Shown: positions 8,452 to 17,304, counted from the stretch's first letter. The stretch: DNA of 64,000 nt from an uncultured Flavobacteriaceae bacterium (GCA_947494325.1 CANLUS010000002.1:372001-436000), one strand, 5' to 3'. Numbers and translations: made by a program. Notes: generated by a model not told the origin, from the sequence alone.

Positions 8452-9501
8452 ATGAACTTTAAAAACAGACGAAGACTCAAAACGATTGCTACATATGCTC
8501 TTGGGTGGACTGCTGCCTTCGTCTTTTTGAGTATCATTAGAGGCATTGGTGCTACAGAAGATGGTGCTTTAGACATTGACTTTTCGACGAGTACACTCTA
8601 CTCTTTTACGATGGGGCCAATTTTTGGAGCAATCTCAGGTTTTGCACAAATAGTAACCGACGAACACCTGTACAAAAGAACTTCGGCGGGAAAATTAATC
8701 GCAATTAGGTTAAGTATCTCTTTTATTTTTTTATTCCTGCTTATTGTCATTTCCTATCTTGTAGTTCCCCCACTAATGAATGTAGAAATTGATTTTGTCG
8801 ATTTCATTTTTGATAAAGGCAGTTTTCCTGTATATTTCTATATTTTATCTATTGATATTTTCATGGTTGCCTTATGGCAGGTAAATTTATTATTAGGGAG
8901 TAACAATTTATGGAAAATTTTAACTGGGAAATTTTATACGCCACGTGAAGAGGTTAGAATTTTCATGTTTCTGGATCTCCATTCGTCTACAGAATATGCC
9001 GAAAAATTAGGCCATGTTCAGTATAGCAAACTTATTCAAGATTGTTTTGATGATTTAGGGGTGGTTATAGAAAGTGAAGCCGAAATTTATCAATATGTTG
9101 GTGATGGCGTTATTTTAACGTGGCGATTAGAAAACGGACTTAGAAAATTAAACTGCCTTACCGCTTATTATACCTTTAAAGATCGCTTAGAGAAGAAACA
9201 GTCATACTATCAAAAGAAATATAATTGTATTCCGTTTTTTAAAGCTGGGCTAAATGAAGGACTTATTACAGTTACAGAAGTAGGGAAATATAAACGTGAA
9301 ATTGCATATCACGGTGATACCATCAATACGGCCGCTCGGATTCAAGGCAAATGCAATGAATTTGATCAAGAACTTCTAATTTCTGAAAACTTAAAATCAA
9401 AACTATCCCCTACGTCATATCGTTTCGAACCTTTGGGAAGTATTCCTTTAAAGGGCAAAGAAGAAAAGGTGAAAATTTATGCTGTTTTACAGGAAATATA
9501 A
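8452..9501 (+). CDS. Membrane-anchored class III adenylate/guanylate cyclase-like protein
   Basis: The 349-residue protein has an N-terminal membrane part with about four helices (residues 10-30, 50-68, 80-106 and 125-148), then a class III nucleotide cyclase domain (about 165-349). Both metal-binding Asp are present: D175 in FLDLHSST and D218 in YVGDGV. The transition-state residues N292 and R296 are also present in HGDTINTAAR. The base-recognising Lys and Asp of adenylate cyclases appear as Q214 and A285, so the product cannot be predicted. It resembles Bacteroidota membrane cyclases without a HAMP domain. Its last 92 nt overlap the 3' end of the convergent stress-protein gene. Confidence 0.85.
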   Translation: MNFKNRRRLKTIATYALGWTAAFVFLSIIRGIGATEDGALDIDFSTSTLYSFTMGPIFGAISGFAQIVTDEHLYKRTSAGKLIAIRLSISFIFLFLLIVISYLVVPPLMNVEIDFVDFIFDKGSFPVYFYILSIDIFMVALWQVNLLLGSNNLWKILTGKFYTPREEVRIFMFLDLHSSTEYAEKLGHVQYSKLIQDCFDDLGVVIESEAEIYQYVGDGVILTWRLENGLRKLNCLTAYYTFKDRLEKKQSYYQKKYNCIPFFKAGLNEGLITVTEVGKYKREIAYHGDTINTAARIQGKCNEFDQELLISENLKSKLSPTSYRFEPLGSIPLKGKEEKVKIYAVLQEI

Positions 9502-10315
9502 TGTGTTTGAAGATGCCTTTTTGAATTACTGGTTCATGAGTAAGTTTTTCTATAAAACTATGTTCGTAATTAGCTAAACATATCAAATTTGCTTTCTTCA
9601 TTTCTGCAAATGTCGTGATTGCCTTAGATACAAGTGCGTCACTTTCAATTTCTTCAAAGTTTATAGCATCTTTGTTAAAATACTTTTCTAGGTCTCTTCG
9701 ATTTGATTCTTGCAACTCAGACAACATTGACTCCTTTTTAACATGTACAAAACGAATCCTAAAATTATGAATTTGTTGTAACTCCATCAGGCTGCTTAAT
9801 GCTTGTTTATCAAAACGTTTTTTATAATCAGTTGCAAAAATCAATTGCTCTAATTCTTTGTACGGATATTCCTCAGGCACGCAGATCATAGGGCAATTCT
9901 CAACGTGTTTAATTACTTTTACAGTATTGGTACCCATAAAAACTTCTTTCAAACCTGTCGCGCCCTTACTGCCCATAACTATTAAATCTATACGCTCTTT
10001 TTCAACAATGTTGGCTATCGTTGGTATGAGTGCTCCAAGCTTCGATATAGTTTTATAGGTGTGTTTATCATTCAACATATTATCTTTTAAATGTTGAAGT
10101 ATTGCAAATAGTTTATCTTCAGACTCTTTACGCAAGATTTCAGAAATTTTCCTTGCGGCGAATTGATGCAGTGTATTGGGCATTCGTGCTGGATTGCTTT
10201 CATAGGTATGTAGAATGTAAAAGGTACAAGGAATGTCGTCATACAATCGTATTGCATATGTTAGAGCGTCCCAAGCATTATCTGAAAAATCTGTCGGTAT
10301 TAATACATGTGTCAT
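9410..10315 (-). CDS. Two-domain universal stress protein (UspA family)
   Basis: Two tandem Usp domains are visible. The first (residues 1-145) begins MTHVLIPTDFSDNAWDAL and ends with the nucleotide-binding signature MGSKGATG...NTVKVIKHVENCPMICVP. The second (about 150-285) is more degenerate, with LIFATDYKKRFDKQALSSL and HSFIEKL but no intact G-x2-G-x9-GS motif. The protein is cytosolic and stress-related. Its C-terminus is unusual: where Usp proteins normally stop after a short beta-strand, this one continues for about 25 residues into the antisense of the cyclase gene. Either the stop has been lost or the tail is genuine. Confidence 0.88.
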   Translation of the reverse strand: MTHVLIPTDFSDNAWDALTYAIRLYDDIPCTFYILHTYESNPARMPNTLHQFAARKISEILRKESEDKLFAILQHLKDNMLNDKHTYKTISKLGALIPTIANIVEKERIDLIVMGSKGATGLKEVFMGTNTVKVIKHVENCPMICVPEEYPYKELEQLIFATDYKKRFDKQALSSLMELQQIHNFRIRFVHVKKESMLSELQESNRRDLEKYFNKDAINFEEIESDALVSKAITTFAEMKKANLICLANYEHSFIEKLTHEPVIQKGIFKHIIFPVKQHKFSPFLLCPLKEYFPKVRNDMT

Positions 10316-10434
10316 CTTAGGTAGATTTAAAAATTCAACACAATAAAGTTAAAGAGTCATAAAGGAAAAAATCATGATATTCATCATTTAAAACCAATTG
10401 AAAAATTGATAGTTTAGTTGTATCAGAATTACAA

Positions 10435-10845
10435 ATGATAATGCAACATCCTGAAAGATATAGTATCCGTTTCTATCAAGAATTAGGGAAACTATTTTAT
10501 GCCATCGCAGCAGTAGATTCAACAATTAAACAATGTGAATATGATACACTCAAAGAAATTGTTAAGGCTGAATGGATTAAAATAGATGATTTTGAAGATG
10601 ATTTTCAAACAGATGCTGCGTACCAAATAGAAATTGTTTTCGATTGGTTATATAAACAAGAAAAATGTAACGCTATGTTCTGGTATGATGAATTTATTGA
10701 TTTCAAAGAAACACATCCACAAATGTTCAATAAGACTATTAAGAAGTTAATCTTAAAAACTGCCAATGCCATTGCTGTGGTATTTGCAGGTAAAAATAAA
10801 TCAGAATTAATAATAATTGCTCGTTTAAATTTAAACTTTAAATGA
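10435..10845 (+). CDS. TerB-like helical protein
   Basis: The 136-residue, probably cytosolic protein starts MIMQHPERYSIRFYQELGKLFYAIAAVDSTIKQCEYDTLKEIV. The helix followed by a D-x-acidic loop recalls the TerB/tellurite-resistance-like helical fold used by many small Bacteroidota proteins. The central part is rich in acidic and aromatic residues (DDFEDDFQTDAAYQ, FDWLYKQEKCNAMFWYDEF). An alternative start is the Met at codon 3. The gene stands alone. The family assignment is tentative and the function unknown. Confidence 0.65.
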   Translation: MIMQHPERYSIRFYQELGKLFYAIAAVDSTIKQCEYDTLKEIVKAEWIKIDDFEDDFQTDAAYQIEIVFDWLYKQEKCNAMFWYDEFIDFKETHPQMFNKTIKKLILKTANAIAVVFAGKNKSELIIIARLNLNFK

Positions 10846-10873
10846 CTTCTCCATTGTATGATCATGAGAAGTC
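10844..10873. other. Inverted repeat after the TerB-like gene
   Basis: GACTTCTC and GAGAAGTC form a perfect 8-bp stem around a 14-nt interval, right after the stop codon at 10845. There is no T-run, so it is a weak terminator or a 3' stabilising structure. Confidence 0.4.
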
Positions 10874-10996
10874 CTAGAATCCTCTCAAAAAATATAAGTT
10901 CGATCATAATATTCAAGGTTCAAATATCATAAGTTAAAACAGATGTTAAACTATTGTTAAATACTGTATAACTTCTTTTATTAATAGTATTACTAT

Positions 10997-11004
10997 TATA
11001 TTTG
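10997..11004 (+). promoter_or_regulatory. -7 box upstream of the TetR regulator gene
   Basis: TATATTTG matches TANNTTTG and sits 11 nt before the ATG at 11016, implying a very short leader. No TTG is found at the -33 distance. Confidence 0.4.
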
Positions 11005-11015
11005 CAACTGAAACT

Positions 11016-11681
11016 ATGGAACAATTATCAATACATATCAATATAAGTTCAGAACTTTATACTAAGGATCCAAATTCAACCGATCTTGGAAAAAGAATTA
11101 TTTCGACTAGTATCGCAATGATCGATGAACTTGGATTCGAATCATTTACATTTAAAAAATTAGGTCAGCGAATAGGGTCCAATGAAAGTTCAATATATCG
11201 TTATTTTGAAAGTAAACACATGATTTTGTTGTATTTGAATGCTTGGTATTGGAGTTGGGTAGAATATAAACTAGTTTTCGCTACCGCCAATGTTAAATCG
11301 GTAAAGACAAAATTAGAAGAAGCTATTCATATATTGACCAAGAGAATCATCGTAGATAATTCTTTTTCATATATAAACGAAGTGGTTTTACATCGTATTA
11401 TTATCGCAGAATCTTCTAAAACCTATCATACCAAGGAGGTAGATGCTGAAAATGAAAAAGGATATTTCAAACCATATAAAAGGGTAGTACAAAGGGTAAG
11501 CGAGATAGTATTAGAGAACAATCCTACGTATAAATTTCCGCACATGTTGGTTTCCACCATTATTGAAGGCGCCCATAAGCAACGTTATTTTTCTGATCAT
11601 TTGCCGTCCTTAACGGATACCGAAAAAGGAAAAAATAATATTGTTCAGTTTTATACCGATTTAGTATTTAAAGTAATATGA
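11016..11681 (+). CDS. TetR/AcrR family transcriptional regulator
   Basis: The 221-residue protein has an N-terminal helix-turn-helix (about residues 40-68: FTFKKLGQRIGSNESSIYRYFESKHMILLYL) of TetR type, followed by a helical ligand-binding domain without recognised specificity. It is the first gene of a cluster with a small membrane protein and an ABC/HlyD/TolC exporter, so it most likely controls that exporter. It overlaps the next gene by 4 nt (ATGA), which implies translational coupling. A perfect palindrome at 12077-12090 is a candidate operator. Confidence 0.9.
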   Translation: MEQLSIHINISSELYTKDPNSTDLGKRIISTSIAMIDELGFESFTFKKLGQRIGSNESSIYRYFESKHMILLYLNAWYWSWVEYKLVFATANVKSVKTKLEEAIHILTKRIIVDNSFSYINEVVLHRIIIAESSKTYHTKEVDAENEKGYFKPYKRVVQRVSEIVLENNPTYKFPHMLVSTIIEGAHKQRYFSDHLPSLTDTEKGKNNIVQFYTDLVFKVI

Positions 11682-12010
11682 AATTAGATCATTCTAACAT
11701 ATCATCCACTTTACAAAAGGCAGTAACCATGATTTTAGTGGTTGGAATGCTTTCGTTACCTAGTATTTCAATGTTTACTTCGCATATTGATGGAAATAAA
11801 AATTTTATAGAACTTCAAGATGAAAAGGATAACGGAGAGCAAGAGAAATTAGAAGAAAATAGCAAAAACGAAAAAAAAGATATACAAGCGGATTATGCTG
11901 AATATGGTAGTTTAGATAACTTAAAATCCGCTAAGAATTATAGTCTTTACGAGATAAAACGTGACTTCATCCTCGAAATTCCCATTCCTCCACCAGATTT
12001 AGCAGCATAA
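11678..12010 (+). CDS. Small exported or membrane-anchored protein of unknown function
   Basis: This 110-residue protein has one hydrophobic segment (about residues 15-33, AVTMILVVGMLSLPSISMF), preceded by a Lys-containing N-terminus, then a long charged region (EKDNGEQEKLEENSKNEKKD) and a C-terminus ending IPIPPPDLAA. It is coupled to the TetR gene by an ATGA overlap and precedes the export operon by 109 bp. Position suggests it is a partner, modulator or cargo of the exporter, but nothing in the sequence proves that. Confidence 0.6.
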   Translation: MKLDHSNISSTLQKAVTMILVVGMLSLPSISMFTSHIDGNKNFIELQDEKDNGEQEKLEENSKNEKKDIQADYAEYGSLDNLKSAKNYSLYEIKRDFILEIPIPPPDLAA

Positions 12011-12076
12011 CTTTTCGGAATACCTATTTGTAATGTTCAAATAGTTAGTCACCTATCTTACGAGATAGATAGTGAT

Positions 12077-12090
12077 GCACATGCATGTGC
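12077..12090. promoter_or_regulatory. Perfect 14-bp palindrome, candidate TetR operator
   Basis: GCACATGCATGTGC is a perfect palindrome 29 nt upstream of the exporter start at 12120 and follows a TetR gene. An imperfect inverted repeat (CTATCT, loop TACG, AGATAG) lies just before it at about 12053-12068. TetR operators are typically palindromes of this size; assignment is inferred from position. Confidence 0.5.
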
Positions 12091-12119
12091 AATTATAATA
12101 TCAACAATAAAATTATCGA

Positions 12120-13796
12120 ATGAATTCAAAAAAATTGACTCCATGGAGACGCCTTATAGGCTTGCTTCAATTGGATAAAAAGGATATTAGACAAGTATTT
12201 TATTATGCAATTTTTGCCGGACTTGTTGCCTTGTCGCTTCCTTTAGGAATACAAGCTATTATTAACCTAATTCAGGGGGCTCAGGTATCAACATCTTGGA
12301 TCGTACTTGTAGTTCTAGTTACCTTAGGTGTAGGGTTTCAAGGTATTCTTCAACTAATGCAAATACGTATACTAGAGACTATACAACAGAAAATTTTCAC
12401 CAGATCTTCCTTTGAATTTGCCTATCGTTTTCCTAAAATAAAGATTAGTGAACTACGAAATTACTATCCACCAGAGTTGGCAAATAGATTTTTTGATACC
12501 CTCATTGTACAAAAAGGATTATCGAAAATTTTAATTGATTTTCCTGCGGCCTTATTGCAAATTATATTTGGATTGATGCTCCTCTCCTTCTATCATCCAT
12601 TTTTTATTCTTTATGGGTTATTGCTCCTACTGTTAGTTTACTTTTTATTTAAACTTACTGCTAAAAAAGGCCTTGAAACGAGTCTTGTGGAATCCAAAAA
12701 TAAATATAAAGTTGCTCACTGGATACAGGAGATAGCAAGATCTATAATAAGTTTTAAGTTATCTGGAAACACCAATTTAGCCATGACGAGAAATGACAAA
12801 CTCACAACGAAATATCTAAAAGCAAGAGAGAGTCATTTTAAAATTTTGAAGCTTCAATTTATTCAAATGATCGGCTTCAAAGTTCTTGTAACGGCAGGTC
12901 TCTTACTAATTGGAGGTTTGCTCGTATTAAATCAACAGATGAATATTGGTCAGTTTGTGGCCTCTGAAATTATTATTCTTTTAGTTATTAGTTCTGTAGA
13001 AAAATTAATTACAGGCTTAGAATCGTTCTATGACGTACTAACTTCTTTAGAGAAAATCGGACAGATCGTTGATAAAGAACTAGAGGCACAATCTGGAGAA
13101 GACCCTTTTTCAAATCAATCAAATGTGCATGTTGAATTAAATAATATCCACTATAGTTCTCCAGAAGGTCAAGAGATTTTAAAAGGAATTGATTTAAATA
13201 TTCGCACAAAGGATAGAATCCTTTTAAATGGAGCCAGTAGATCTGGAAAAACAACCTTATTAAAACTACTATCAGGATTAATTGAACCTGCAAGTGGAGC
13301 TTTTTACATCAATGATACTTCTTTTAAAGGAGTATGGCCGAGTAGATATAGAGCGAGTGTTGGACAAGTATTGCCAGATCAGACTCCGTTTGAAGGGAGT
13401 ATCCTAGAGAATATTACTTTTGGCAAAGAGGGATATTCTAGTGAATATTTACACATCATCCTTAAAAATGTTGGGCTCCTAGACTTTATTAAAGAGCAGC
13501 CTAAAGGACTACAAACCATATTGTATCCCGAAGGGCAACAGATCTCGTTAACGATATCAAAGCGAATTGTACTTGCACGCGCATTATTTCAGAATCCGAA
13601 ACTATTGATTCTTAAAGAACCTCTCGAATATTTCGAGCCCAAAGAAGCGAAAAATATTATTGATTATCTGACTTCAAAAGATCGCGATTGGGCGCTAATC
13701 ATTGTGAGCAAAAATAAATTGTGGAGAGCTAAGTGCAACCAAATTTTGGAATTGAAACAAGGAATAATAACCACCAAAAAAGATAACAATGCTTAA
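12120..13796 (+). CDS. ABC exporter subunit with degenerate ATPase motifs
   Basis: The 558-residue protein is a half-transporter of HlyB/MsbA type: six membrane segments in residues 25-300, then an ATPase domain (335-550). There is no N-terminal peptidase domain. Walker A is intact (GASRSGKT, 371-378). The LSGGQ signature is replaced by SLTIS before KRIVLARAL. Walker B reads LLILKE, with Lys499 in place of Asp and E500 kept, and the switch His is Lys531. It overlaps the HlyD gene by 8 nt and is followed by TolC, forming a type I secretion-like exporter. ATP hydrolysis is likely weak or absent unless a partner subunit supplies it. Confidence 0.9.
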   Translation: MNSKKLTPWRRLIGLLQLDKKDIRQVFYYAIFAGLVALSLPLGIQAIINLIQGAQVSTSWIVLVVLVTLGVGFQGILQLMQIRILETIQQKIFTRSSFEFAYRFPKIKISELRNYYPPELANRFFDTLIVQKGLSKILIDFPAALLQIIFGLMLLSFYHPFFILYGLLLLLLVYFLFKLTAKKGLETSLVESKNKYKVAHWIQEIARSIISFKLSGNTNLAMTRNDKLTTKYLKARESHFKILKLQFIQMIGFKVLVTAGLLLIGGLLVLNQQMNIGQFVASEIIILLVISSVEKLITGLESFYDVLTSLEKIGQIVDKELEAQSGEDPFSNQSNVHVELNNIHYSSPEGQEILKGIDLNIRTKDRILLNGASRSGKTTLLKLLSGLIEPASGAFYINDTSFKGVWPSRYRASVGQVLPDQTPFEGSILENITFGKEGYSSEYLHIILKNVGLLDFIKEQPKGLQTILYPEGQQISLTISKRIVLARALFQNPKLLILKEPLEYFEPKEAKNIIDYLTSKDRDWALIIVSKNKLWRAKCNQILELKQGIITTKKDNNA

Positions 13797-15141
13797 TATT
13801 TCTCATAACAAATTGAATAAGAAAGTTACCTTAGAAGGTTACGACGCACATACCGAAGTATTTTATTCTCAGCAGTATCGGTTATTTAACCGATTCATCG
13901 GTGCTTTTGCTATTGTTGGAGTTATCATATTATTTCTTCCATGGACGCAAAACGTATCAGGCAATGGTTATATTACTACTTTAACCCCAGATCAACGACC
14001 ACAAACAATTCAATCACCAATTCCAGGACGCATTGAAAAATGGTATGTTAAAGAAGGTGATTATGTACAGAAAGGAGATACAATTCTATTTATTTCTGAA
14101 ATAAAGAATGAATACCAAGATCCCTTATTGATTGAACGTACTACGCAACAACGAGATGCTAAGAGCAAATCTGTCGCTTCTTATCGAGGAAAAATAAAGG
14201 CGTTGAATAATCAAGTTATTGCTTTAAGCAAAGAACGTGAATTGAAGCTTTCTCAAGCAAAAAATAAACTAGCACAAGCCTATTTAAAAGTGAAAAGTGA
14301 TAGTATAGATTTTGAAGCTGCAAAAATCAATCTTGAAATTGCTAAAAAACAATTTGATAGAACGGTAACCCTCGAAAAAGAAGGGCTAAAAGCTATTAAA
14401 GATGTAGAAGGGAAACGGCTTAAATTACAAGAGGTTCAAGCGAAGTTAGTGTCTCAAGAAAACAAATTACTAGCGAGTAAAAACAATGTCATCAATGCCA
14501 CTATTGAGATTAATAGAGTATCTGCTGCATATACAGATAAAATCTCCAAATCTCAAAGTGATAAATTCACTGCACAATCTAATCAGTTTGAAGCAGAAGC
14601 GCAAGTTTCAAAACTTGAAAATCAAACAAGTAATTATGAAATAAGAAATGCCTTATATTATATTACAGCTCCACAAAATGGCTTTATAAATAAGGCCTTA
14701 AGAGCTGGGATTGGTGAAACTTTTAAGGAAGGTGAAAAATTAGTTGGTATCATGCCGTCAAATTATGACCTGGCAGTCGAAACATATGTCGATCCGATAG
14801 ATCTCCCATTAATTCATCTTGGAGAAGACGTTCGAATACAATTTGATGGATGGCCTGCGATTTTTTTTAGTGGATGGCCGAACGCCGCTTTTGGGACTTA
14901 TGCTGGGAAAGTGGTAGCCATCGAAACATTTATTAGTGAAAATGGGAAATTCAGAATACTGATCGCACCGGACATCAATGAAAATGAGTGGCCCAAAAAC
15001 GTTCGTGTTGGTTCTGGGGCTTATACTATCGCACTTTTAGAAGATGTACCAATTTGGTATGAACTTTGGCGAAAGCTCAATGGCTTCCCTCCAAACTATT
15101 ATACTCCAAAAGAAAAACAACAGCAAAAAGTAATCAAATGA
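13789..15141 (+). CDS. HlyD-family periplasmic adaptor
   Basis: The 450-residue membrane fusion protein has one N-terminal membrane segment (about 36-53) and a lipoyl-like half-motif (QSPIPGRIEKWYVKEGDYVQKGD, about 77-99). A long helical hairpin rich in Lys, Gln and Ala follows (120-290), then the second lipoyl half (YYITAPQNGFINKA) and a beta-barrel/C-terminal part. It links the inner-membrane ABC subunit to the TolC channel. The gene overlaps both neighbours (8 nt with the ABC gene, 4 nt ATGA with TolC), showing one translationally coupled operon. Confidence 0.93.
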   Translation: MLNISHNKLNKKVTLEGYDAHTEVFYSQQYRLFNRFIGAFAIVGVIILFLPWTQNVSGNGYITTLTPDQRPQTIQSPIPGRIEKWYVKEGDYVQKGDTILFISEIKNEYQDPLLIERTTQQRDAKSKSVASYRGKIKALNNQVIALSKERELKLSQAKNKLAQAYLKVKSDSIDFEAAKINLEIAKKQFDRTVTLEKEGLKAIKDVEGKRLKLQEVQAKLVSQENKLLASKNNVINATIEINRVSAAYTDKISKSQSDKFTAQSNQFEAEAQVSKLENQTSNYEIRNALYYITAPQNGFINKALRAGIGETFKEGEKLVGIMPSNYDLAVETYVDPIDLPLIHLGEDVRIQFDGWPAIFFSGWPNAAFGTYAGKVVAIETFISENGKFRILIAPDINENEWPKNVRVGSGAYTIALLEDVPIWYELWRKLNGFPPNYYTPKEKQQQKVIK

Positions 15142-16562
15142 TGCGCAACATTAAATTCATCCTGGGTCTCATAATTATTTTCTCTCCAAAAATAACACAC
15201 GCACAAACTGTATATCAAGACAGTACCCAAATACTTACATTTGAAGAATACATAGGGTATGTAAAACAGCACCATCCGCTAGTGAAACAAGCAAATCTTG
15301 TGTTGAGCACGGGTGAGGCAAATTTATTAAAGGCACGTGGTAGTTTTGATCCAAAAATCGAGATTGATTATGATCGAAAAAAATTCAAAAATACTGAATA
15401 CTATGATCAATTAAATACAACATTTAAAATTCCGACTTGGTATGGAGTCGAATTCAAGGGTAATTTCGAAGAAAATACTGGTGATTTCTTAAATCCAAAT
15501 TTAACAGTTCCAGAAGGGGGATTGTACAGTGCTGGTATTTCCTTTTCATTAGCGCAGGGTTTTCTTATCAATGACAGAATGGCCATGCTTAAAAAAGCAA
15601 GGTTTTTTAAAGAACAAACCAAGGCAGATCGTGATATACTCATTAATGATTTATTATTTGAAGCCAGTAAATCTTATTTTAAATGGTTAGAAGCCTCGAA
15701 CGAAGAACTTATTTACAAACGCTTTCTTAAAAATGCGCGCGAACGTTTCAATGGGATCCAGCGTAGTGTCTATGAAGGAGAAAATGCCGCCATCGATTCG
15801 GTAGAAGCTAAAATTCAAGTTTCGGATAGATCCCTTAGTTATGAAGCTGCTTTACTAAAAAAAAGGAAAGCCATGCTACAATTAAGTAACTATCTCTGGT
15901 TAAACGATGTTCCTATCGAATTACAAGACGAACTATTACCTGCCAAACCAAATCCAATGTTGTTCAACAAATGGTTGAATATAAATAATGACATGACTGT
16001 ACCTGATGTTTTGATGAATCATCCAAAATTGAAATCATTAGACTATAAAATTGACGGTTTATCTGTCGATACATCCTTAAAGAAAAACAAGTTATTGCCC
16101 AAAATAGAGCTCCAATATAATTTTTTATCTCAAGACTACAATCAAATAAACAGCTTCAATACAAGCAATTATAAAACCAATCTCAACATCAGTCTACCCA
16201 TATTTTTGAGAAAAGAAAGAGGCGACTTAAAGCTCGCCAACTTAAAATTAAAAGATGCTAATTTTGAACGACTCTCAACAGAGTTAACTATTCAAAATAA
16301 GGTAAATTCGGCTAACTTAGAAATTACATCGTTGGCTAAACAACATCAGCTGATTGGATCAATGGTAAAAAATTACACCGCATTGGTAAGAGCCGAAGAG
16401 CGCAAATTCTATTTAGGAGAAAGCTCTCTTTTTTTAATTAATACTAGAGAGAAAAATTTAATAAATACAGAATTGAAAGAAAACATCTTAAGCATTAAAC
16501 AATTGACCGCCAATGCAAGTCTTTATCACATCATGGGTGTTCTGATAATTGATGCGTTATAA
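15138..16562 (+). CDS. TolC-family outer-membrane efflux protein
   Basis: I place the start at the ATG at 15138, which overlaps the hlyD-like stop as ATGA and gives 474 residues with a good signal peptide (MMRNIKFILGLIIIFSPKITHAQ within the first 23). An upstream in-frame ATG at 15066 would lie inside the HlyD gene. The rest has the alternating long helices and porin-like strands of TolC, with typical repeats around SLYEGENAAIDSVEAKIQ-like and KYYLGESSLFLIN-like blocks in each half. It forms the outer-membrane channel of the export system. Confidence 0.9.
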   Translation: MMRNIKFILGLIIIFSPKITHAQTVYQDSTQILTFEEYIGYVKQHHPLVKQANLVLSTGEANLLKARGSFDPKIEIDYDRKKFKNTEYYDQLNTTFKIPTWYGVEFKGNFEENTGDFLNPNLTVPEGGLYSAGISFSLAQGFLINDRMAMLKKARFFKEQTKADRDILINDLLFEASKSYFKWLEASNEELIYKRFLKNARERFNGIQRSVYEGENAAIDSVEAKIQVSDRSLSYEAALLKKRKAMLQLSNYLWLNDVPIELQDELLPAKPNPMLFNKWLNINNDMTVPDVLMNHPKLKSLDYKIDGLSVDTSLKKNKLLPKIELQYNFLSQDYNQINSFNTSNYKTNLNISLPIFLRKERGDLKLANLKLKDANFERLSTELTIQNKVNSANLEITSLAKQHQLIGSMVKNYTALVRAEERKFYLGESSLFLINTREKNLINTELKENILSIKQLTANASLYHIMGVLIIDAL

Positions 16563-16566
16563 TAAC

Positions 16567-17259
16567 CTATTTGTCGTCATAAGGACAAGAAGTAAAATAC
16601 TCTTGAATACTAAATTTTCTATCATCAAACATTGTAGATAGAATTTTAAAATGTTTAATTCGATCTATTCTAAATGCGCGTAAATCGCCACGTAAGTGAC
16701 ACCACGCAATCAATATCCATTTGTTATTGGTTGAATACATGGCACATGGCTCAATTTTTCGAAAAGAAGTGTTAGGATCATTTGCCTTTTGATAATTGAT
16801 TTCAACAAAATTAAAATTGGTTATAGCCAACTGAATTTCCGACAAGGCATCACTAGAAAACTCTTCATATTCCCAATTAAAAACGTGAATTTTATCATTC
16901 AATAATTCGCTTTTTGCTTGTACAGAGGTTTTAAAAACCGATTTTATTTTTGTCAATGCCTCATTAAAATCATTCACAAAAGATATATCCTTTGATTGAC
17001 TAATAACGTGTTGAGCAGTAATCAATGCATTGGCTTGTTTTTCGGTAAATTGAACTGGCGCAACGGTATAATTATCCACTAAACTATAGCCTCTACCGTC
17101 AATAGTATATACTGGTATTCCGGCTTCCTCTAATTTTCTAATATCTCGATAAATGGTTCGAATACTCACATCATATTTTTGTGCAAGTTCAGGAGCCGTA
17201 AGCAGTCGCTTTGATTTTAACAGCGTTAATATCGATATGAGTCTAGATAATTGTGACAT
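16567..17259 (-). CDS. HTH-11/WYL-domain transcriptional regulator (YafY-like)
   Basis: The ATG at 17259 gives 230 residues beginning MSQLSRLISILTLLKSKRLL, the usual YafY-type start; a longer reading frame from a TTG at 17283 is unlikely. Residues 1-60 form a winged helix (LLTAPELAQKYDVSIRTIYRDIRKLEEAG). The WYL domain follows (about 130-205), with VEINYQKAND and WILIAWCHLRGDLRAFRIDRI. Such regulators sense small ligands, often nucleic-acid-related. It lies just downstream of the VOC gene, separated by a hairpin. Its target is not evident; the VOC gene is the nearest candidate. Confidence 0.92.
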   Translation of the reverse strand: MSQLSRLISILTLLKSKRLLTAPELAQKYDVSIRTIYRDIRKLEEAGIPVYTIDGRGYSLVDNYTVAPVQFTEKQANALITAQHVISQSKDISFVNDFNEALTKIKSVFKTSVQAKSELLNDKIHVFNWEYEEFSSDALSEIQLAITNFNFVEINYQKANDPNTSFRKIEPCAMYSTNNKWILIAWCHLRGDLRAFRIDRIKHFKILSTMFDDRKFSIQEYFTSCPYDDK

Positions 17260-17267
17260 AATAACAA

Positions 17268-17297
17268 AGATAGCGAACCCCAATGGGATTCGCTACC
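17268..17297 (-). terminator. Hairpin between the VOC and WYL regulator genes
   Basis: TAGCGAA/TTCGCTA with three further C-G pairs and a short AAT loop forms a strong stem (17271-17295). On the minus strand it is followed by the weak T-rich run ATCTTTG. It could terminate or attenuate transcription from the VOC gene. The same bases contain TATCTTTG, which resembles a -7 box, but it would be almost leaderless for the regulator. Confidence 0.5.
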
Positions 17298-17304
17298 TGA
17301 TAAA

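Noticed and set aside
15066-15137. N-terminal extension of the TolC gene from an ATG at 15066
   Set aside because: It lies inside the HlyD gene in another frame, and the signal peptide begins only at 15138.
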